From NCBI GenBank assembly GCA_947311845.1, contig CAMZMU010000071.1, positions 20,819,399-20,883,398 of the forward strand: a DNA stretch of 64,000 bases, given 5' to 3'. Of the stretch, positions 59,168 through 64,000 are shown piece after piece (the first letter of the stretch is position 1; the number at the start of each line of letters is the position of its first letter). The DNA comes from Poa pratensis. Lineage: Eukaryota; Streptophyta; Magnoliopsida; Poales; Poaceae. Below the pieces are notes generated by a model, which was not told the origin of the DNA, searched no databases, and was given only the letters and a program-made list of their open reading frames with translations. A program made the translations under genes and the position numbers.

Positions 59168-60765
59168 TGATGACGTGAAAACACACGCTCGTTGGGAGAC
59201 CCCAAGAGGAAGGTATGAAGTAGTGCATCAGGAATTTTCCCTTGAAATCTACCAAGGTTATCGAACCAGTAGGAGGTGGAAGAGCTTCAACACAGTGTCA
59301 ATCTACTCTGGCGCTTGTAGATCAACACGGATCTGCACACAAACAATCAAAGTACTTTGCCCCTACGAAACAGGAAGGTTGTCAATCTTCCCGGCTTGCT
59401 GAATACAAAAGATTAAACGTATGGTGTGGAGAATAAATATAAATGCAAAAAGGAACAACGAACAAGTGATTGTAGAGCGTGGTGGAAACGGTGGTTTTAT
59501 CAGTGTAAAAGAATGGACCAGGGTCCACAATTCACTAGTGGTGTCTCTCCATAAAACATAGCATGCATGTGGGGTAAACAAATTACAACTGGACAATTGA
59601 CAAATGGCAAGAGCATGACAATGCATATTATGACAAGATGTTCAATGTAGTATTTATTGGGCATTACAACATATTACATAGACCGCTTACCAGCTGCATC
59701 TATGACTAATAATCCACTCCCGAGATAACATACGTGTCTCTCGCGAGTATTAAGTTGCAAGCAACGGATAATTGCATTAAGCAAGGTGTGTAATGTAAAC
59801 AATGCATATGACATATAAGCAACGCATATAAGCAAAGCAAAGTTATTTTCTCCCTAGTGGCAACAGCACATCCACAACCTTAGTCATTTCTGTCATTCGA
59901 GCCCAGATTACTGGAGGCATGAACCCACTATCTAGCATAAATACTCCCTCTTGGAGACACTAGCATCTACTTGGCCAAAGCATCTACTAGCATCGGAAAG
60001 CATGCAAGAACATAAATAAAACAGTAGATAAATAGATGAACAACTTAATCATAACTTCACAATTCATCGGATCCCAGCAAACACAACATGTAGCATTACA
60101 ATAAGATGATCTTGATCTTGTTAGGCAGCTCACAAGATCTAAACATGAGTGCACAAAGTGGAGAGACAACCATCTAGCTACTGCTATGGACCCGTAGTAC
60201 AAGGATGAACTACTCACGCATCTGTTCGGAGGCGGGCATGGTGATGTAGAGCCCTCCGGCGATGATCTTCTCCTCTGGTAGGGTGTCGGGAAGAGCTTCA
60301 GAACCCTCCTGAACTAAGATTGGCGACGACGGCGGTGATGGAACTTTTCGTGGAATAATGCTCGTGTGTTTAGGGTTTTCGAGAGGAGGAGAATATATAG
60401 GCGAAAGGGCGGTGCGAGGAGGCACCCGAGGGCGCCAGGCGACCCCCCGGGCGCCTCCAGGTGGGGTCGCGCCCAGGTGGCGTTTGGGCCCCCCAGGGCG
60501 CCTCTTCGATCGCCCTTCGGACTTCGTCTTCGTGTCGGTGTAAACTTAACCTCGTTGATTTTCGTCCAATTCCGAGAATATTTCCCGACTAGCTTTTCTG
60601 AAACAAAAAGACAGCAGAAAACAGGAACTGGAACTGTGGCATCTTGTTAATAGGTTAGTCCCAGAAAATGCATAAAAATGATATGAAGTGTATATAAAAC
60701 ATGTAGCAATTGGTATAAATCATGCATGGAACATCAAAAATTATAGATACGTTTGAGACATATCA
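59168..60765 (-). repeat. E1 5' LTR
   Basis: Pairs with 32168-33766. On the minus strand it starts tgatatgtctcaaacg and ends cacgtcatca. A TATATA promoter element is at 60399-60394. Confidence 0.92.
60394..60399 (-). promoter_or_regulatory. TATA box of the E1 5' LTR
   Basis: TATATA on the minus strand, followed by ttctcctcctctcg. The partner LTR has a mutated version. Confidence 0.55.
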
Positions 60766-60770
60766 GTGAT

Positions 60771-61076
60771 CAATCATCTTGTTATAATATTGTAAAAAGT
60801 GGGATTGGAGAGATCTTAATTAATTTTGATCCCACTATTTTGGAGCTTGATAAAAATTATGTGTTTGTAGATTATGTCGTTGAGTTTGTTCATGATGCTA
60901 CTGAAAATTATTATGAGAAAGGGAAATATGGTTGTAAAAATTTTCATGCTACTGAAACACCTCTCTTTATAATGAAAGTTTTGAAGTTACTTTTGTTTTA
61001 TCTTCCTATGCTTGTCACTATGTTCTTCATGGATTTATTTATTTACAAGATCCCTATGCATAGGAAGTGGGTTTGA
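60771..61076 (+). pseudogene. E0 ORF, right part (shared block with E2)
   Basis: The frame is open up to TGA at 61074-61076 and continues the frame seen on the left side of the E1 insertion. It contains HDATENYYEKGKYG, then PLFIMKVLKL, LPMLVT and IPMHRKWV, which align with the E2 ORF at about 36620-36810. No known domain. Confidence 0.6.
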
Positions 61077-61160
61077 CTTAAATGTGTTTCATATTTGCTT
61101 CTTGGTGCTCTCTTATATGTTCAATTCTTATCTTTGTGTGAGCATCATTGAAATCACTAT

Positions 61161-61206
61161 GCCTAGGTAAAAGGCGTTAAAGAAAAGCGCTTATGGGAGG
61201 CAACCC
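61161..61206 (+). other. Conserved non-coding block shared by E0, E1 and E2 (E0 copy)
   Basis: Begins gcctaggtaaaaggcgttaa and ends gcgcttatgggaggcaaccc, 85 bases after the ORF stop. Confidence 0.75.
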
Positions 61207-63664
61207 ATCATTTTTACTTTCAATTTTATTTTCATGTTCTTTGAGTCAAGGTAGTTGTTGCTTCGGTAACACTTCTTTTATATCCTTTTATTTTCGTTTT
61301 TGTGTGCCAAGAATAACCTCTAATGAGAGGAAAGTAAAATTTCAAGTTTGATGTCCAGAAACAGATTTCTGTTCGTCACCGTACAAAAATCCAAAACATC
61401 ACAAAACGTGATCTGAGGCTGTAAATTTTTGACAGCAAGCATCTGGGTTTTGTCTACCTTTCGTTAGTTTTTAGTTTTCTGATTCGAGGTGTCCTAGTAG
61501 CTCGAAAAAAATCATATTTGCGTTCTGTTCTGTTTTTGACAGATTCTGTCTAAGTTTTTGCATTGCACCTTTTCCGGGCAAAGTGGAGTTATTTTATCCA
61601 CGGAACATCACTTAGATCTTTGTGACAGTAGCTAAATGTTTAGAAACAAGTTTATGTAATTTGTTAAGTGATAACTGAAGGTGGATTATTTTGTTTGAGT
61701 ACTAACCCCTCTAATAAGTTTATGATAAGTTTTGTGTGAAGGAAGTCTTCAAGTGTTCAGAGAACGAGGTGATGAAAGAAGATCAAGAAAGGATTAAAGC
61801 TCAAGCTTGGGGAGGCTCCCTTGGACCTCCACCAAATATTCAAGAAGTCTCAAGCGTCTAAGCTTGGGGATGCCCAAGGCATCCCCTTCTTCATCGACAA
61901 TTAATCAGGTCGATCCCATGAAACTATAATTTATTCCTTTACATAATATGTGTTGTTCTTGGAGCATCATTTATGTTTTTCTTTCAGTTTTGTTTTGTTT
62001 TTTTGCTGGTACTTTTCAATAAATGGATCCTAGCATTCTTGTGTGGGAGAGAGACACGCTCTGCTTTTTCATTAAACACTCATGTTCTTCACTTATATGT
62101 GTAGAGTGTTTAGCTTTTTATTATTTTAGCTTCTACCTCTTGTTTTTCATGTATCTCTTGTTCAGAGCTATTAGTTACTTGTGGTTAGATTGTACTCTCA
62201 TGTGTTACATGCATATTTGCTTAGAGAGTTGTTTCAAATAAATTGATTGGTGTTTGCTTGAAAGGGAACTATCATGTAGGAAATGGTAAAAAGAAATTCA
62301 AATAGCATTGTCTTGAGTAACTTGATACTTGTCAATTGTTTTGAGATATAAACTAGATTAATGCTTAAACTTGTGGATCATTTTCTTAAGAATGGACTAG
62401 TGGAGAAATACCGTAAAGCTTAAAACTATTAATACTTGTTCTGATTGTTATTTCTCAAAGTCTAGATATCCTTTTTGCAAAGTATGTTTAGTTGACAAGG
62501 AAGACAGTGTCGAGTCTAATGGTTATGCCTAATGATATCTTGTGGTCATTCGTGTATTCGGCTGTTAATATGTGTTTGCTTGACACATTGCTAAGCCTAA
62601 AAACTCTGTACTGAGAGGGAATGCTTCTCGTGCATCCAAAACCTTGAACCAAATATCCATGCCATTCGTGTCCACCATACCTACCTACATGTGGTATTTC
62701 CTAGCCACTCCAAGTAAATTTTTTGTGTGCTACCTTTAAATATTCAAAATGTTATTACTCCTTTTTGTGCCACTACTACTAAGCTCATGAGGAAGTAGTG
62801 GGTGGTCTTTATTGCATTTGTTGGACAGACTTCTTTCAGGACTTGTATGCTTCATCTACTTGTCCCTTAATTTTGCAAAAAGAGCTGGCAACGGGGTGCC
62901 CAGCCCCATAAAAGATAAATTACAACTTTCACCAAAAACTCTCCTCACATTTTGTTCCTGTGAATTCAGTCAAACATCTGCATGTGTAAACAAAGGAGAT
63001 AAAGAAGAATGATCTGGTTGCTCCAGAAATAACGTTCCTCATGGGAGCCGCTCTTATAAGTCTGTCTAGCAAATGTAGTAATGCATTGCTCACTATCATT
63101 CGTTGACCATAGCATCCATCTCTCAAAAAATATATTTTTATGTTTCTATATGCTTTCAAAAACTAAAAAGCTCTAGCACACGATTAATCTCTGCTTCCCT
63201 CTGCGAAGGGCTTTTCTTTTACTTTTATGTTGAGTCAGTTTTCCCTTTCCAATCTTTATCTCTCAAGCAAACACATAGTATCAATTGAGGTACAAGTCTA
63301 CTACATGTTATTTTTATGTTTAACTGTGAAAACTTTATATTGACATTATCTTAAGATAAATAAATTACAAGTTGAAGCTCTTGCTGAAAACTTAAATCTT
63401 CTTTTGTGTTGGTTGAATACCTTTGCCGAAAGTTTATTGCTTTGTGAACTATCGAGCATGACGAGTCTTATAATTTTCATGTCTCCAAAGTACTATCCAT
63501 GAAAAATTCTTGCTTAGATGTTACACATGGTTAATCATTATTTGCTTTATAGCAACTATGCGCCATTGGCTTGGATCACTTCATTCAGTTCATATGCTTT
63601 ACATTACTTGATCATAATCATGTTGGTAGCATGTCACTACCAAAAATTATTTTGTTATCATTTA
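61207..63664 (+). other. E0 3' non-coding region
   Basis: About 2.5 kb without supportable ORFs. It has AAGCTTGGGGATG-type motifs at 61803-61815 (ending gagg) and 61860-61872, the latter within a self-complementary patch (ggggatgcccaaggcatcccc region). Confidence 0.55.
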
Positions 63665-63701
63665 CCTACTCGAGGACGAGCAGGAATTAAGCTTGGGGAT
63701 G
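63665..63701 (+). promoter_or_regulatory. E0 hairpin plus polypurine tract
   Basis: cctactcgaggacgagcagg (63665-63684, one stem mismatch) is followed by AAGCTTGGGGATG (63689-63701) and the LTR start. Confidence 0.75.
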
Positions 63702-63702
63702 C

Positions 63703-64000
63703 TGATACGTCTCAAATGTATCTATAATTTTTGTATGTTCCATGCTTATTATATATCATTGCCACATGCTTTTACAATGTTTTTATATCATTTTGGCACA
63801 TTTTATGGAACCAACCTATTAATAAGATGCCCAGTGTCAGTTCCTGTTTTTGCTGTCTTTTTGTTTCAGAAAACCTAGTCGGGAAATTTTCTCGGAATAA
63901 GCTGCCAATTTACATGATTTATTTTTGCGAAGAAACAAAGACTGCGCCAGAAGGACACCTGCAGGGGGCCCCACAGGGGCCAGACGACCCCCAGGCGCGG
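63703..64000 (+). repeat. E0 3' LTR, cut by the window end
   Basis: Starts tgatacgtctcaaatg like the E1 LTR and diverges from it further in. Only the first 298 bases are in the window. Confidence 0.8.

Larger units (their letters stand above)
32168..60765 (-). mobile_element. E1: Athila-like LTR retrotransposon, minus strand, 28.6 kb with nested E2 and E3
   Basis: The LTRs are 59168-60765 (5' LTR, 1598 bp) and 32168-33766 (3' LTR, 1599 bp) in the same orientation, with a perfect 5-bp target duplication gtgat at 32163-32167 and 60766-60770. The primer site is at 59140-59156 and the polypurine tract at 33768-33780, both on the minus strand. Without E2 and E3 it is about 7 kb. It has a gag-like relic but no pol, so it was probably mobilised in trans. 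By eye about 60 differences separate the LTRs (about 4%), or roughly 1.5 million years at the usual grass LTR rate of 1.3e-8 per site per year. Confidence 0.92.
31300..64000 (+). mobile_element. E0: oldest Athila-like LTR retrotransposon, 5'-truncated, interrupted by E1
   Basis: Plus-strand element pieces lie at about 31300-32167 and 60771-64000. The 5' LTR and primer site are missing; the left limit is approximate. The 3' end shows a hairpin (63665-63684), the polypurine tract AAGCTTGGGGATG (63689-63701) and an LTR start at 63703 that leaves the window. E1 is inserted in its ORF with the duplication gtgat, and the interrupted reading frame is continuous across the junction once the insertion and one duplication are ignored. 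The family assignment (Athila-like, non-autonomous) follows from features shared with E1 and E2. Confidence 0.8.

Overview
The window is nuclear DNA of a grass. The intron-rich plant genes, a PIF/Harbinger-type and other MITEs, a SMART-type mini LTR element and a deep nest of LTR retrotransposons over the right-hand 33 kb all suggest a Triticeae species (wheat, Aegilops or barley type). This is inferred from sequence style; no species marker was seen. There are no bacterial-type operons, CRISPR arrays or rRNA genes. Two intact genes and one partial gene occupy the middle (21.4-31.0 kb); nearly everything else is repetitive.

Left part (1-20.4 kb). Positions 1-5038 reappear, about 99% identical and differing largely by single-base indels, at 13782-18832. 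The first copy stops exactly at a 13-base run of N (5039-5051), so an assembly artefact is likely. The 8.7 kb between the copies holds no recognisable gene. It contains an unclassified repeat rich in GGTAGTACCGC-like palindromes, a 14-bp minisatellite and a complete 286-bp SMART/TRIM-like element (11726-12011). A 336-bp MITE lies at 20060-20395.

Gene island. A secreted LRR-only protein gene (six exons, 211 aa) runs from 21426 to 25036. The L-2-hydroxyglutarate dehydrogenase gene (five exons, 416 aa) runs from 26253 to 29608 and carries a 794-bp Harbinger-like element in intron 3. Facing it on the minus strand are the last two exons of a UTP11-like SSU-processome protein (30283-30961). Its upstream exons are absent as far as the window shows, because the retrotransposon nest begins within about 350 bp.

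Retrotransposon nest (about 31.3 kb to the right edge). Its layers are named here E0-E3. E0 is the oldest, on the plus strand and lacking its 5' end; its 3' LTR starts at 63703 and leaves the window. E1 (32168-60765, minus strand, target duplication gtgat) interrupts the ORF of E0. E2 (34394-41472, plus strand, no pol) and E3 (42688-57137, plus strand, target duplication agctc) sit separately inside E1. Differences between LTR pairs, counted by eye, are about 4% for E1, 1.5% for E3 and 0.7% for E2, which agrees with the nesting order. E0, E1 and E2 are related Athila-like non-autonomous elements: tRNA-Asp-type primer site in E1 and E2, AAGCTTGGGGATG polypurine tract, a shared hairpin before that tract and a shared non-coding block. 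E3 is a Tat-lineage Ty3/Gypsy element with gag, protease, RT, RNase H, a second RNase H, integrase and a spliced antisense gene of the PF04195 type. Its sense ORFs are broken by frameshifts and one nonsense codon.
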